Under the pieces are notes generated by a model, which was not told where the DNA came from, made no database searches, and saw only the letters and a list, made by a program, of their open reading frames with translations. The position numbers and the translations under genes were made by a program. Positions 10,559-19,800 of a stretch of 64,000 nt of DNA are shown here, in pieces. The stretch comes from Paracoccaceae bacterium (GTDB lineage Bacteria; Pseudomonadota; Alphaproteobacteria; Rhodobacterales; Rhodobacteraceae): assembly GCA_902602765.1 (NCBI GenBank), contig CACKSH010000008.1, forward strand, positions 22,348-86,347, given 5' to 3'. The first letter of the stretch is position 1, and every line of letters begins with the position of its first letter.

Positions 10559-11030
10559 CTGTAATTGAAGAAGATAAATGATTTCTCCAACTTTCTAATT
10601 TTTGTGCCAAGTTTGCGTCGCTTAGGGCTAGTATCTGTAATGACATGAGTGCGGCGTTGGATGCTCCTGTTGATCCTATCGCCATTGTTCCTACGGGAAA
10701 ACCGCGTGGCATTTGGACGATTGAATATAAGCTGTCTACTCCAGATAAGGCTTGTGTTTGTATTGGAACGCCGATGATTGGGATATGCGTTTTTGATGCC
10801 ATCATACCAGGTAAATGAGCAGCGCCACCTGCACCAGCAATAATTACTTTTAAACCGCGTGTTACAGCAGATTTACCATATTCCCAAAGTCTATCGGGCG
10901 TGCGGTGCGCAGAAATGATTTTTGTTTCATATGCGACATCAAATTCATCAAGAATATTAGCAGAATATTTCAAAGTTGGCCAATCTGACTGGCTTCCCAT
11001 AATAACGCCAATAGATGGTTTAGTCCTCAT
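10542..11030 (-). CDS. purE: PurE, N5-CAIR mutase
   Basis: PurE isomerises N5-CAIR to CAIR in purine synthesis. The 162-residue protein matches class I PurE: GVIMGSQSDWPTL at the N-terminus, the active-site segment SAHRTPDRLWEYG near residue 42 and GAGGAAHLPGMMAS near 65. It is upstream of and overlaps purK, the standard pairing. Confidence 0.97.
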   Translation of the reverse strand: MRTKPSIGVIMGSQSDWPTLKYSANILDEFDVAYETKIISAHRTPDRLWEYGKSAVTRGLKVIIAGAGGAAHLPGMMASKTHIPIIGVPIQTQALSGVDSLYSIVQMPRGFPVGTMAIGSTGASNAALMSLQILALSDANLAQKLESWRNHLSSSITDEPQN

Positions 11031-11077
11031 TATCTCGCTTCCTCAAATTTTTCGTAACTTACAAAGATTTAAATCAG

Positions 11078-11302
11078 TTAGGCGATTATATCAGGTGTAA
11101 GACGGTCCTCGATTACTGCAATCTTATCTTTTAATGCAAGTTTCTTTTTTTTCAGACGTTGAATCGTTAACTGATCTCGGAGGCCTCTTTCCTCAAGAGC
11201 TTTAACAGCTTCATCTAAATCTCGATGTTCTTGTTTGAGAACCTCCAACTCTATTTGGAGAATTTCTTCAGTTTTCAGCGATACATCGTTGTAGGCATTC
11301 AT
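11078..11302 (-). CDS. DUF465 (YdcH-like) small coiled-coil protein
   Basis: This 74-residue protein is nearly all charged helix (EILQIELEVLKQEHRDLD, then LTIQRLKKKKLALKDKI), which matches the DUF465/YdcH family of small alphaproteobacterial proteins. The function of the family is not established. It is likely a cytosolic coiled coil. It lies 47 bases upstream of purE on the same strand and could share its transcript. Confidence 0.85.
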   Translation of the reverse strand: MNAYNDVSLKTEEILQIELEVLKQEHRDLDEAVKALEERGLRDQLTIQRLKKKKLALKDKIAVIEDRLTPDIIA

Positions 11303-11360
11303 AATTTAATTTCTAAAGTTAAAGAGTCACTATACAACTGGTCTATGAATTTTCCTAGTC

Positions 11361-11389
11361 CTTGTATTCTGATTACATAGCTCCCATAT
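11361..11389 (+). promoter_or_regulatory. Putative RpoH (sigma-32) promoter of hsp20
   Basis: CTTGTA (11361-11366) and CCATAT (11384-11389) are separated by 17 bases, matching the alphaproteobacterial RpoH pattern CTTG-N17/18-CCATAT. The site is about 60 bases upstream of hsp20, which belongs to a classic RpoH-controlled family. No CIRCE element is present here. Confidence 0.7.
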
Positions 11390-11450
11390 CTATTTATGAC
11401 ATTGCCTTTGAGGATGCCAATAAAAAGTCGCTTAATTTAGAGGGCTACAA

Positions 11451-11864
11451 ATGACGAGACTGACTTTATCGACTTACCCAAACATGCTGGGTTTTGAACA
11501 ATTAGAGCGACTTCTGCAAAGAGCGTCCAAAAATGGTAGTGAGGGATACCCACCCTTTAACATAGAGCAAACAACTGAAACATCTTTTCGAATAACATTG
11601 GCTATAGCAGGGTTTTCAGAAGAAGATTTGTCATTGACGGTTGAAGATAAGCAATTAATTGTTAAAGGACGGCAGATAGAGGATGATAGCGCGCGGGTTT
11701 TCCTGCATCGAGGAATAGCCGCACGTCAGTTTCAGCGTTCGTTTGTTTTAGCTGAGGGCGTTGACGTCGGGCAGGCCATTATGGAAAATGGCCTACTGCA
11801 TATTGACCTAACACAAAATATTCCGGAAACGGTTGTTCAAAAAATAAAAATAAGGAGGGCTTAG
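11451..11864 (+). CDS. hsp20: Small heat-shock protein, Hsp20/IbpA family
   Basis: This is an ATP-independent holdase that binds unfolding proteins. The 137-residue protein has a short N-terminal arm, an alpha-crystallin domain from about residue 38 (PPFNIEQTTETSFRITLAIAGF) to 125 with the conserved MENGLLHIDL strand, and a C-terminal tail. The preceding promoter looks RpoH-type, so induction by heat shock is likely. It is followed three bases later by a DUF1150 gene, the standard alphaproteobacterial pairing. Confidence 0.94.
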   Translation: MTRLTLSTYPNMLGFEQLERLLQRASKNGSEGYPPFNIEQTTETSFRITLAIAGFSEEDLSLTVEDKQLIVKGRQIEDDSARVFLHRGIAARQFQRSFVLAEGVDVGQAIMENGLLHIDLTQNIPETVVQKIKIRRA

Positions 11865-11866
11865 CT

Positions 11867-12091
11867 ATGAGCAAAGATAACCTAAGTATAAATAATCTAA
11901 ATGATAGAACGGTTTATGTATGCGCAGTGAATGTGGAAGATTTGCCAGAGGCAGTGGCAAAAGGAATTTCTCAGGATCAAGTGTACTCGCTCAATAGCAG
12001 TAATGGTGAAAGATTAGCACTTGTTAAGGATAGGTCCCTTGCATTTGTACTTGCTAGGCAAAATGAGTTTAATCCTGTGCCAGTTCATTAA
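11867..12091 (+). CDS. DUF1150 family protein
   Basis: This 74-residue protein matches the DUF1150 family, found beside hsp20 genes in Rhodobacterales and Rhizobiales. The conserved core (VYVCAVNVEDLPEAV, then the C-terminal LAFVLARQNEFNPVPVH) is visible. The function is unknown; the three-base spacing from hsp20 points to co-expression during heat shock. It ends 20 bases before a phzF-like gene. Confidence 0.85.
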   Translation: MSKDNLSINNLNDRTVYVCAVNVEDLPEAVAKGISQDQVYSLNSSNGERLALVKDRSLAFVLARQNEFNPVPVH

Positions 12092-12111
12092 CCAGCCTAA
12101 GTTTTGGAGTA

Positions 12112-13005
12112 ATGGTGAAGGCTTATGATCGTCAATTTGATTTTGATTGGGTAGATGCTTTCAGCCGAAAACCGTTTTTTGGGAATGGCTGTGCGGTAGT
12201 TTACGATGACGGTATCTTATCGGAGCAATCTTGCTTAAATATAGTTAGAGAGACTTCTCTGGTAGAATGTACTTTTCTTTCTTCTTCGGAAATCGCTGAT
12301 TTTCGCGTTCGCTATTTTTTATCTGATCGGGAAATCCCATTTGCAGGTCACCCAACAATAGCAACAGCAATGTCGATAATTTCTCGCGGTAAACACGATA
12401 GAAGTAAGTTGGTCTTTGAAACGTTGGCTGGTTTGATTCCTGTTGAAGTTAGTTGCTCAGGTGATCAAGTAAAAATATCTATGACTCAGCCTAAACCTAA
12501 ATTTGGTTTTAAAATTGAGAAGAAAGTTTTGTCTCAAATTGGAGGTATTCTTGAGAATAGCATTCTCTGCAAACCACAAGTAGTTTCTACAGGTCTTCCC
12601 TTTCCAATAGTCTTAGTTGACAGTTTGGAAACGCTTAAAAAAGTAACAATTGACTATCAGGCATTAGATACGTTTCGGGCGGCAAGCTCTGAGAGTGACT
12701 TGATGGAGCCTTTTTGGGTCTGTTTAAATTCGCCACGGGAAAATGGAATAACCTTTTCAAGACTATTATTACACTCAAGTGGTCGAAGTGAAGATCCCTT
12801 TACCGGTTCGGCAACTGGTGCGATGGCAGCATATCTTTGGGATAATGACTTAATTCAAAACCCTACTTTCACAGCTCATCAGGGTGACTTTTTAGGCCGG
12901 CCTGGTGAAGCTGAGATTGAAGTTTTGGGCCGTCCAGGCAATATATCCGGGGTGAAAGTTACTGGTTCCGCGTATATTTTAATGACTGGGAAATTAAAGA
13001 TTTAG
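12112..13005 (+). CDS. PhzF-family isomerase/epimerase
   Basis: The 297-residue protein has the PhzF double-barrel signatures: FFGNGCAVV near residue 22, VECTFL with the likely catalytic Glu near 48, FAGHPTIATA near 78 and DPFTGSATGAMAAYL near 225. PhzF proteins catalyse proton shifts or epimerisation on small carboxylates; outside phenazine clusters the substrate is usually unknown, and no phenazine genes are present here. It may be cotranscribed with hsp20-DUF1150. It converges on trxB with only 10 bases between stops. Confidence 0.85.
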   Translation: MVKAYDRQFDFDWVDAFSRKPFFGNGCAVVYDDGILSEQSCLNIVRETSLVECTFLSSSEIADFRVRYFLSDREIPFAGHPTIATAMSIISRGKHDRSKLVFETLAGLIPVEVSCSGDQVKISMTQPKPKFGFKIEKKVLSQIGGILENSILCKPQVVSTGLPFPIVLVDSLETLKKVTIDYQALDTFRAASSESDLMEPFWVCLNSPRENGITFSRLLLHSSGRSEDPFTGSATGAMAAYLWDNDLIQNPTFTAHQGDFLGRPGEAEIEVLGRPGNISGVKVTGSAYILMTGKLKI

Positions 13006-13015
13006 TGCTGAGGTC

Positions 13016-13957
13016 TTATCCTTTTTCCGCTAGAAATTTCTCCGCATCTAGGGCCGCCATGCAGCCCATGCCCGCACTAGTAATTGCTTGACGATAGATA
13101 TGGTCGGTGAGATCTCCTGCTGCAAAAACACCATTAATAGATGTCCGTGTGCTACCAGCTTGAACTTGTACATACCCACCGCTATGGGTTTCCAATTGCT
13201 CAATTACTAATTCTGAAGCTGGCGAATGACCGATCGCTATGAATACACCTTTGCATTTGATCTCTTTGATTTGACTAGTACGGACATTTTCTACGCGAAC
13301 AGCCTCTACTCCTTTGGGGTCATTTGTTCCGATAACTTCTTTAAGTTCGTGGAACCAAAGTGTTTCAATTTTAGGATGATTGAGTAGGCGCTCTTGAAGA
13401 ATTTTTTCAGCTCTGAGTTCATCTCGTCTGTGTATCAGGGTAACTTTTGAGGCAAAATTTGTCAGAAACAGGGCCTCTTCGACAGCGGTATTGCCTCCAC
13501 CTACAACAACAATCTCTTGCTCGCGATAGAAAAAACCATCACAGGTCGCGCAGGCTGAAACACCAAAACCTTTAAAGTATTCTTCCGACTCTAATCCTAA
13601 CCATTTTGCCCTTGCTCCAGTTGCCAAAATTACGGCATCAGCCTCGTACGAGGTACCACTGTCACAAGTTGCATTGAAAGGCCTATTGCCAAGTTCTAAT
13701 TTGGTAACCAAATCATGAATAATTTGGCACCCCATAGCTTTGGCATGTGCTTCCATCCGCAACATCAGATCGGGCCCTTGAACCTCAGTATCTCCTGGCC
13801 AATTTTCTACCTCAGTGGTCGTCGTAAGTTGGCCTCCTGGTTCAATACCCTGTATCAAAATTGGCTCCAACATAGCCCGACTAGCATAAACACCTGCAGA
13901 GTATCCAGCAGGGCCTGAGCCAATGATTAAAACTTTTGTTTTTATTACTTCAGCCAT
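13016..13957 (-). CDS. trxB: Thioredoxin reductase
   Basis: This NADPH-dependent flavoenzyme reduces thioredoxin. The 313-residue protein has the FAD loop [13 protein letters not shown] at residue 12, the redox-active CATC near residue 137, the NADPH loop [10 protein letters not shown] near 155 and the C-terminal FAD segment [11 protein letters not shown]. It is divergent from an Lrp/AsnC regulator, an arrangement conserved in Rhodobacterales. Confidence 0.96.
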   Translation of the reverse strand: MAEVIKTKVLIIGSGPAGYSAGVYASRAMLEPILIQGIEPGGQLTTTTEVENWPGDTEVQGPDLMLRMEAHAKAMGCQIIHDLVTKLELGNRPFNATCDSGTSYEADAVILATGARAKWLGLESEEYFKGFGVSACATCDGFFYREQEIVVVGGGNTAVEEALFLTNFASKVTLIHRRDELRAEKILQERLLNHPKIETLWFHELKEVIGTNDPKGVEAVRVENVRTSQIKEIKCKGVFIAIGHSPASELVIEQLETHSGGYVQVQAGSTRTSINGVFAAGDLTDHIYRQAITSAGMGCMAALDAEKFLAEKG

Positions 13958-14130
13958 TCTAAATTTTTTCCCAAAAACACTATAAGTTTATACTCATCCT
14001 TTAATTAGGATGAAAGTCTGTAATTTTAAATTTTACCTATTCAGCCGTATAAGATTATTACTTAATCTTGAAATATTATTGCGCAGCACCCACTGAATGC
14101 TATATAGAAAAACTAAATAAGGTTTTAAAT

Positions 14131-14631
14131 ATGCCATTAACCAGATTAGATCCTATCGATCGCCTAATCTTGTCAGAATTGCAAGCCAATGGCAGAATGA
14201 CGAATGTCGAATTGGCGAAGCGTGTTGGGATATCTGCGCCACCGTGTTTGCGTAGGGTTAGGGCGTTGGAAGAGCAGGGTTTTATAAATGGATATCATGC
14301 GCAGGTAGATGAGAGATCATTAGGTTTTGAAGTTAAAGTTTTCGCAATGGTCGGGCTGCAAAGCCAAGCAGAGGCTGATTTAAGTTCCTTTGAGGAGCTT
14401 TGTAAAAATTGGCCTTTAGTTAGAGAATGCCATATGCTTAATGGTGAAGTAGATTTCATGCTCAAATGCGTGGCTCCCGATTTAAGTAGTTTTCAATCAT
14501 TTCTGACAGGCGAATTATTAACTGCTCAAAATGTTGGTTCTGTCAAAACTTCACTGGTAATTCGTGGAGCAAAAGATGATCCAGGAATTCCATTCGATAT
14601 TTTAGAAGAGCGGTTAGCACAGAAGGCATAA
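14131..14631 (+). CDS. Lrp/AsnC-family transcriptional regulator
   Basis: The 166-residue protein has an N-terminal winged helix (LDPIDRLILSELQANGRM, VELAKRVGISAPPCLRRVRA) and a C-terminal RAM domain that probably binds an amino acid or other small ligand. I chose the ATG at 14131 (AAGG upstream) over the longer frame from 14068, because family members start MPxTRLDPID. It is divergent from trxB and may regulate it, though that is not shown. The regulon is unknown. Confidence 0.9.
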   Translation: MPLTRLDPIDRLILSELQANGRMTNVELAKRVGISAPPCLRRVRALEEQGFINGYHAQVDERSLGFEVKVFAMVGLQSQAEADLSSFEELCKNWPLVRECHMLNGEVDFMLKCVAPDLSSFQSFLTGELLTAQNVGSVKTSLVIRGAKDDPGIPFDILEERLAQKA

Positions 14632-14634
14632 TCC

Positions 14635-14655
14635 AAATCTGTGGTTTAGATTTTT
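14635..14655. terminator. Short bidirectional hairpin between lrp and pgeF
   Basis: AAATCT and AGATTT pair around a seven-base loop, and the right arm runs into TTTTT. It sits in the 14-base gap between two convergent genes and overlaps the end of pgeF. The stem is short, so termination strength is uncertain. Confidence 0.45.
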
Positions 14656-15404
14656 ATTGTTGATATTTGCCTGCCATAATCCATCTCGCCCAAATGCTGA
14701 GAACGGCGATAGGAATAAAATTTATCAGATTCTTGATAAGTACAATTCCCTATCCATTCAGCGTCTGAAATTTCTAGATTATATAGTCTATCCAATGCAA
14801 ATTTTGGTAAGTTGAAAAAGTATTTGTTTTTGTTAACCCCTGTAGAAAAATAATTCTGAAAAGATGTACTTCTTTCTGTAAATGTGTCAAAAAAATCTTG
14901 ACCGACTTCGTAGATGCTGGGAGAAATGCAAGGCCCGATTGCTGCCTTAATACTTTTAACATCTGCACCGAGTTCAATCATTGAATGAACTGTGTTTTCT
15001 AAAATCCCATTGAGTGCGCCTTTCCATCCAGCGTGAGCTACTCCTATTACATGGTTTTTTTTATCTGCGAAGAGAATTGGAAGGCAATCGGCTGTAAGTA
15101 CTCCGATGGACAAATTGGGTGTATTAGTGACGATGGCATCTGCTCTTGTCAAAACCTCTAAAGGACTATCAATGACTACTGCCCGTGCAGAATGTTCCTG
15201 ATGGACTGTTATTAGCTCTTGTGGCTTTACGTTCATTTCTGCTGCAACTAAGTTACGATTAAAGTGTACCTTTTTATGATCGTCTTTTGATCCAGTTCCG
15301 CAATTAAGCCCTTCAAAAATGCCAATCGAAATGCCGCCTAAGCGTGTAAAAAATCCATGTTCAAAACTATTAAGTTTTCTACTTCTGAAACGATGGATAC
15401 TCAC
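14646..15404 (-). CDS. pgeF: PgeF (YfiH/laccase-domain) peptidoglycan editing factor
   Basis: Members of this family (formerly polyphenol oxidase or laccase-domain proteins) act as amidohydrolases that remove misincorporated residues from peptidoglycan precursors, and have purine-nucleoside activity in some bacteria. The 252-residue protein has the family His/Cys metal-site segments VHQEHSARA (near residue 63), LTADCLPILFA (near 105) and GVAHAGWKGAL (near 120). It overlaps the upstream methyltransferase gene by four bases, as in other Rhodobacterales. Confidence 0.9.
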   Translation of the reverse strand: MSIHRFRSRKLNSFEHGFFTRLGGISIGIFEGLNCGTGSKDDHKKVHFNRNLVAAEMNVKPQELITVHQEHSARAVVIDSPLEVLTRADAIVTNTPNLSIGVLTADCLPILFADKKNHVIGVAHAGWKGALNGILENTVHSMIELGADVKSIKAAIGPCISPSIYEVGQDFFDTFTERSTSFQNYFSTGVNKNKYFFNLPKFALDRLYNLEISDAEWIGNCTYQESDKFYSYRRSQHLGEMDYGRQISTIKI

Positions 15405-16465
15405 TTTATTAAACCAGCAGGACTATTTTGATCTTTTGAAAATAGACCTAAAACTTTGAAAAGAGTTCCCATCTCATCAGGGTGTGTTAAGCGTCTGTGA
15501 GCCGAGATAATTGAGTGCTTATATTCAGGCTTGGAGTTTTTAAGTAGTAGATTGGCGCGATCTGAAATTCCTAACCTCTCCAAAAAAACCCCCTGTGCCG
15601 TCAATCTAGAGTATGCGCATCCCGAATTTCTTGCAAGTGCCTCAAAATCTACGTGGCAGGTTAAATCGACCTCCCCAGGTCGATCAAAAATTTTTGCAAA
15701 TTTATGGGATTTGACTGCTTGCAAAGTAGATCCGAGAGAATGCCAATCCCCATAATCAATAATTAAAGCACAGCCGCCCTCATTATTGATAATTTGGCCA
15801 ATTAAATTAGAAATTCTTAATGCATCATCAGAAATCTCAACAAGGTCTCCGGTCACACAGTCTTTAAAACGCGTTTCTAATTCAGGATGATTTGAAGGCA
15901 ATTGCGACATGCTAAGACTAAGTTGTGCATTCTTTAAACCAACCTGAATTTCATACCAAAGGTCGTTTTCCCTTTGGTATTGTTTTACAGGTAAAGCATC
16001 AAAGAATTCATTAGCGATGAAAAAAGTAGGAATTTTGGGGAGCAATAAATCATCAGTTATCCAGTTTACATTGAATGGTGATAGTTTTTTTTGTTGCTGC
16101 CTTTTTAACTTTGAAGATGCTTCTACCAAATAAATTTTACATGCATCTATAAAACCGTTTACCGACGAACCAGCTCTTAAAATGTCAAGCATCAATGTGC
16201 CGTTGCCTGGTCCTAATTCCACCAAAGCAAAACGATCAGGTCGATTTAAATCAATCCAGTATTGAGCTAAACACAGCCCTAAGATTTCACCGAACATCTG
16301 ACTAATCTCGGGCGAGGTTATGAAATCCCCATCCGAACCTAAGACATCTCTCTGAGTATAAAATCCATACTTTGGGTGAAGCAGGCACTCTCGCATGAAA
16401 GTGGAAATGCTTATCGGTCCAGTTTCTTGAATGCGTTTAATGATCAATTCTTCAAGTTTTGTCAT
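15401..16465 (-). CDS. SAM-dependent methyltransferase, MidA/NDUFAF7 family (COG1565)
   Basis: The 354-residue protein matches the bacterial homologues of MidA/NDUFAF7, the mitochondrial enzyme that methylates an arginine of a complex I subunit. Visible signatures are ISTFMRECLLHPKYGFYT at residue 20, the SAM loop LVELGPGNGTLMLDILR near 85 and CALIIDYGD near 215. The bacterial substrate is not established. In Rhodobacterales this gene commonly follows lgt and precedes pgeF. pgeF is here, but lgt is not upstream. Confidence 0.88.
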   Translation of the reverse strand: MTKLEELIIKRIQETGPISISTFMRECLLHPKYGFYTQRDVLGSDGDFITSPEISQMFGEILGLCLAQYWIDLNRPDRFALVELGPGNGTLMLDILRAGSSVNGFIDACKIYLVEASSKLKRQQQKKLSPFNVNWITDDLLLPKIPTFFIANEFFDALPVKQYQRENDLWYEIQVGLKNAQLSLSMSQLPSNHPELETRFKDCVTGDLVEISDDALRISNLIGQIINNEGGCALIIDYGDWHSLGSTLQAVKSHKFAKIFDRPGEVDLTCHVDFEALARNSGCAYSRLTAQGVFLERLGISDRANLLLKNSKPEYKHSIISAHRRLTHPDEMGTLFKVLGLFSKDQNSPAGLIK

Positions 16466-16714
16466 AAAATCTATCGTAACAATAAGAGAGCGTATTAATA
16501 TATTAGCGGCACTTAGTAGGATAGTTAGCTAAATTAAAATTAGATTTAAAGGCTGTTTAAGAATTGTTTGTTGAAGTAGAATTTAAATATACCAATGTTG
16601 ATAAGTTAGCGCTATAGTCTTTAATTGTTGAACAGGCATAAATTTGCTCTAGATTTTGACCAGAGTAGAGCGATTAAGATTAAATATTTGTAACCATTGT
16701 AAAAGAGTATGAAA

Positions 16715-16954
16715 ATGCAGACGCGTAATAAAATGTTAGATGATTTTTCTCAGCTTATGACCAATGCTATGGGGGTTGCACAGGGAGCAAAAGAAGAGGC
16801 AGAAAATGCCTTCTCTTCGATGGTTGATAGATGGTTAGCTGATCGTGATTTTGTCACTCGTGAAGAATTCGATGCGGTTAAAGCAATGGCTCAAAAGGCG
16901 AGAGAAGAGAACAAAGATCTCAAAGCCAGGATCGAAGCACTTGAAATCAAATAG
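16715..16954 (+). CDS. ubiK: UbiK-family ubiquinone biosynthesis accessory factor (BMFP)
   Basis: The 79-residue protein matches the UbiK/YqiC family: an amphipathic N-terminal helix (LDDFSQLMTNAMGVAQGAKE) followed by a coiled coil starting FVTREEFDAVKAMAQKARE. In E. coli UbiK assists aerobic ubiquinone synthesis. The ATG at 16715 is preferred over the in-frame one at 16709 because family members start MQTRNK. It is divergent from the midA-like gene, with about 250 bases between. Confidence 0.88.
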   Translation: MQTRNKMLDDFSQLMTNAMGVAQGAKEEAENAFSSMVDRWLADRDFVTREEFDAVKAMAQKAREENKDLKARIEALEIK

Positions 16955-17168
16955 TCGCCTGTGAAACGGCTTGCTGCTGTTAAAATATCTACCATTTTTT
17001 AATCTATCCACAACTTATTCGCTTAACAGTGAATATTTCTCTTTACACGCCTACAAAATAGCACCACCATATGTAGTAAGGATTTTCGAAATATGTCTAT
17101 CCTTAGAGCAGGCACCAAGACCTAGGGTAGCGGCCAAACCTTAGGTATAAAAAGAAAGAGGCGGGGCG

Positions 17169-17669
17169 ATGGCACTATCAGAGCAATTATTGGATGACGA
17201 CATACACCCGATTGACTTGGTCGAGTCGGTTGCTGAATATAATGAGTGGGATTTCGATCGAATTGCTGACGATCAAATCGCGATGGCGGTTGAAGGGCAG
17301 TGGAGAACATACTCTATAACACTTGCGTGGTCATCATTCGATGAAACTCTACGACTTATATCCTCGTTTGAAATGGAGCCGCCTGTAGAAAAGCATGCTG
17401 TCTTATTCGAACTACTAAATGATGTTAATGAAAAATGCTGGGCGGGTTCATTTTCGTTTTGGACAGAGCAAAAAATGATGATTTATAAGTATGGTTTGGT
17501 GCTTACTGGTGGGCAAATAGCCAGTGCAGAGCAAGTAGATTGTCTGATTTCAACAGCTGTTTTGAGCTCTGAAAAATTTTATCCAGCATTTCAACTAGCC
17601 GTGTATGGTGACAAAACGCCCAAAGAAGCAATACAAGTAGCCATTGCAGAGGCATTCGGGCGGGCTTAA
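17169..17669 (+). CDS. YbjN domain-containing protein
   Basis: The 166-residue protein is a YbjN-family member (sensory-transduction-like fold), common in alphaproteobacteria immediately upstream of proC. The segment HAVLFELLNDVNEKCWAGSF near residue 77 is typical. The family's biochemical role is unsettled; in E. coli YbjN affects motility and stress phenotypes. It probably forms an operon with proC, 31 bases downstream. Confidence 0.82.
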   Translation: MALSEQLLDDDIHPIDLVESVAEYNEWDFDRIADDQIAMAVEGQWRTYSITLAWSSFDETLRLISSFEMEPPVEKHAVLFELLNDVNEKCWAGSFSFWTEQKMMIYKYGLVLTGGQIASAEQVDCLISTAVLSSEKFYPAFQLAVYGDKTPKEAIQVAIAEAFGRA

Positions 17670-17700
17670 GACTATCCTTATCGTAAAATAAGGAAGCTCT

Positions 17701-18516
17701 ATGACTCAAGAAAATTTTGAGAGAAATACACTCATCTTACTAGGTTGTGGAAAGATGGGCTCTGCAATGCTTAAAGGCTGGCTAGCGAAGGGATTTGAAC
17801 CAAAAAATATTTGGGTAGAGGACCCATATCCCAGTGATTGGTTAATTGATCTAGGGGTAAACGTAAATTCCAAATTACCTTCCAATCCTACATTTATTTG
17901 TATTGCGATCAAGCCGCAAATGATCCCTCAGATTTTACCGAAGTTTTCTTATTACGGTAATAGCCAAGTTGTCTTCTTATCAATTGCCGCGGGTGTAACA
18001 ATATCAAGTTTTGAAAGTCTTTTAGGACAAAAAACACCGATTATTCGCGCAATGCCAAATACGCCTGCTGAAATTGGTTTGGGCATAACTGCTAAAATAG
18101 CAAATAAGAATGTTCCTAAGGATGCGTTAGAGGTAGCTGGAAATTTGTTGTCAGCAATTGGAGAAGTTGTAAGCCTGACTTCAGAAGAGCAAATGGATGC
18201 TGTTACGGGTCTTTCGGGTTCTGGTCCGGCCTACATTTTCTATTTAATAGATGCACTTGCCGCCGCTGGTCATAAACAGGGTCTAGATAAAGAACTTGCT
18301 ATGAGACTGGCAAAAATGACAGTTCTCGGAGGAGGACAATTAGCTGCTGGTTCAACTGCTGTTCCAGAGAAATTGAGGGTTAATGTCACTAGTCCGAATG
18401 GTACGACAGAAGCAGGATTAAATATCCTTATGAATAGTGAGAATGGATTGGCGCCTCTTATCGAAAAAACGGTTGCTGCCGCCACGGCAAGATCGAAGGA
18501 ATTGGCGAATGGATGA
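17701..18516 (+). CDS. proC: Pyrroline-5-carboxylate reductase
   Basis: ProC reduces delta-1-pyrroline-5-carboxylate to proline, the last step of proline synthesis. The 271-residue protein shows the nucleotide loop LLGCGKMGSAMLKGW at residue 11, the segment IRAMPNTPAEIG near 115 and the ProC signature SGSGPAYIFYLIDALAAAG near 165. Its stop overlaps the start of the csaA-like gene by eight bases. Confidence 0.96.
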   Translation: MTQENFERNTLILLGCGKMGSAMLKGWLAKGFEPKNIWVEDPYPSDWLIDLGVNVNSKLPSNPTFICIAIKPQMIPQILPKFSYYGNSQVVFLSIAAGVTISSFESLLGQKTPIIRAMPNTPAEIGLGITAKIANKNVPKDALEVAGNLLSAIGEVVSLTSEEQMDAVTGLSGSGPAYIFYLIDALAAAGHKQGLDKELAMRLAKMTVLGGGQLAAGSTAVPEKLRVNVTSPNGTTEAGLNILMNSENGLAPLIEKTVAAATARSKELANG

Positions 18517-18847
18517 AATAACTTTTAACGATTTTTTGAAAGTCGATATTCGTGTGGGAAGTATACTAAAAGCAGAGACCTTCCCAGAGGCTAGGAAGCC
18601 AGCATATAAACTTTGGATTGATTTTGGTCCGTCTATTGGAGTGAAGAAAACGTCAGCCCAAATTACTGATAATTATACACTGAACGAACTAATCGGGCGG
18701 CAAGTATTGGCAGTTGTTAATTTTCAACCCCGACAAATTGGGCCATTTATGTCAGAGGTTTTGACTTTAGGAGTAAGTGATAATAAAGGGGCAGTTACCT
18801 TACTAGGTCCAGATAAAGAAATTCCAAATGGGGAAAGAATGCATTGA
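18509..18847 (+). CDS. csaA: CsaA-type tRNA-binding domain protein
   Basis: The 112-residue protein is a free-standing OB-fold tRNA-binding domain of the CsaA type (FLKVDIRVGSI at residue 8, KTSAQITDNY near 48, AVVNFQPRQIGPFMSEVL near 72). CsaA has been proposed to act as a chaperone linked to protein export. The ATG at 18509 lies inside the end of proC, which indicates translational coupling; the longer frame from 18437 is only overlap with proC. Confidence 0.88.
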   Translation: MDEITFNDFLKVDIRVGSILKAETFPEARKPAYKLWIDFGPSIGVKKTSAQITDNYTLNELIGRQVLAVVNFQPRQIGPFMSEVLTLGVSDNKGAVTLLGPDKEIPNGERMH

Positions 18848-19800
18848 CAAAAAAAATATTCATTACTCGACCACTACCGAAAGAAGTTCTTAGTGCAGCA
18901 GGTCTGCTAGGAGAAGTTACGGTGCGGGAAAATACCACTGCCATGAATGAAAGTGAGATGATAGATAGCCTCGTTAATTATGACGTTGTTTTACCTACGC
19001 TTGGCGATATTTATTCAGAAAAAATATTTGAATCTTGTAATAAAATAAATGCAAAATTACTCGCAAATTTTGGGGTAGGCTTTAATCATATTGATGTAAA
19101 AGTGGCAAATGAACATGGCGTTAAAGTTTCTAATACCCCTGGTGCGGTTACAGATGCAACAGCTGACATAGCCATGGCGCTTATGCTGATGTGCTGTAGG
19201 AGAACCTCAGAGGGTGAAAGAATTGTGAGAGCCAACAAGTGGGAAGGTTGGCATCCAACTCAGATGCTTGGGTTCCATATATCTAATAAGATAGTTGGTA
19301 TTGTTGGGATGGGGAATATTGGACAGGCTATCGCAAAGCGATGCCACTTCGGTTTTGGAATGCAGGTGGGATATTTCTCTAGGTCTGCAAAAAATTTAAG
19401 TTTCCCTGTAAAACGATATGATTCACTAACGGAATTAGCGTCAAGTAGTGATATACTTGTTGTTTCAGTTCCGGGTGGATCTGCAACGCACCATTTAATA
19501 AATAAAGATATACTTTCTTCGATGCAGCCGCATGCTTATTTTGTAAATATTGCTCGTGGCGATGTAGTAAATGAAGCGGACCTAATAGACGCGCTCAAAT
19601 TGAACCAGATCGCTGGAGCTGGGTTGGACGTTTATGAACATGAGCCCAAAGTGCCTGAGGATCTTATGGCAATGGAAAATGTAGTGCTTCTACCTCATCT
19701 TGGAACAGCTTCTTTAGAGGTTAGAGCTGGTATGGGGTTAATGGCGGTGCAAAATATTAAAGCCTTTATTGAAGGAAATGAACCGCCCAACCTAGTTTAA
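18844..19800 (+). CDS. D-isomer-specific 2-hydroxyacid dehydrogenase (glyoxylate/hydroxypyruvate reductase type)
   Basis: This NAD(P)-dependent enzyme reduces a 2-oxoacid such as glyoxylate or hydroxypyruvate to the D-hydroxyacid. The 318-residue protein has NFGVGFNHID near residue 78, the Rossmann loop GIVGMGNIGQAIAKRC near 155, and catalytic Arg (NIARGDVVN near 238), Glu (YEHEP near 265) and His (LPHLGTAS near 285). A TTG start overlaps the csaA stop by four bases; no ATG start fits homologues. The exact substrate is not determined. Confidence 0.9.
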   Translation: MTKKIFITRPLPKEVLSAAGLLGEVTVRENTTAMNESEMIDSLVNYDVVLPTLGDIYSEKIFESCNKINAKLLANFGVGFNHIDVKVANEHGVKVSNTPGAVTDATADIAMALMLMCCRRTSEGERIVRANKWEGWHPTQMLGFHISNKIVGIVGMGNIGQAIAKRCHFGFGMQVGYFSRSAKNLSFPVKRYDSLTELASSSDILVVSVPGGSATHHLINKDILSSMQPHAYFVNIARGDVVNEADLIDALKLNQIAGAGLDVYEHEPKVPEDLMAMENVVLLPHLGTASLEVRAGMGLMAVQNIKAFIEGNEPPNLV

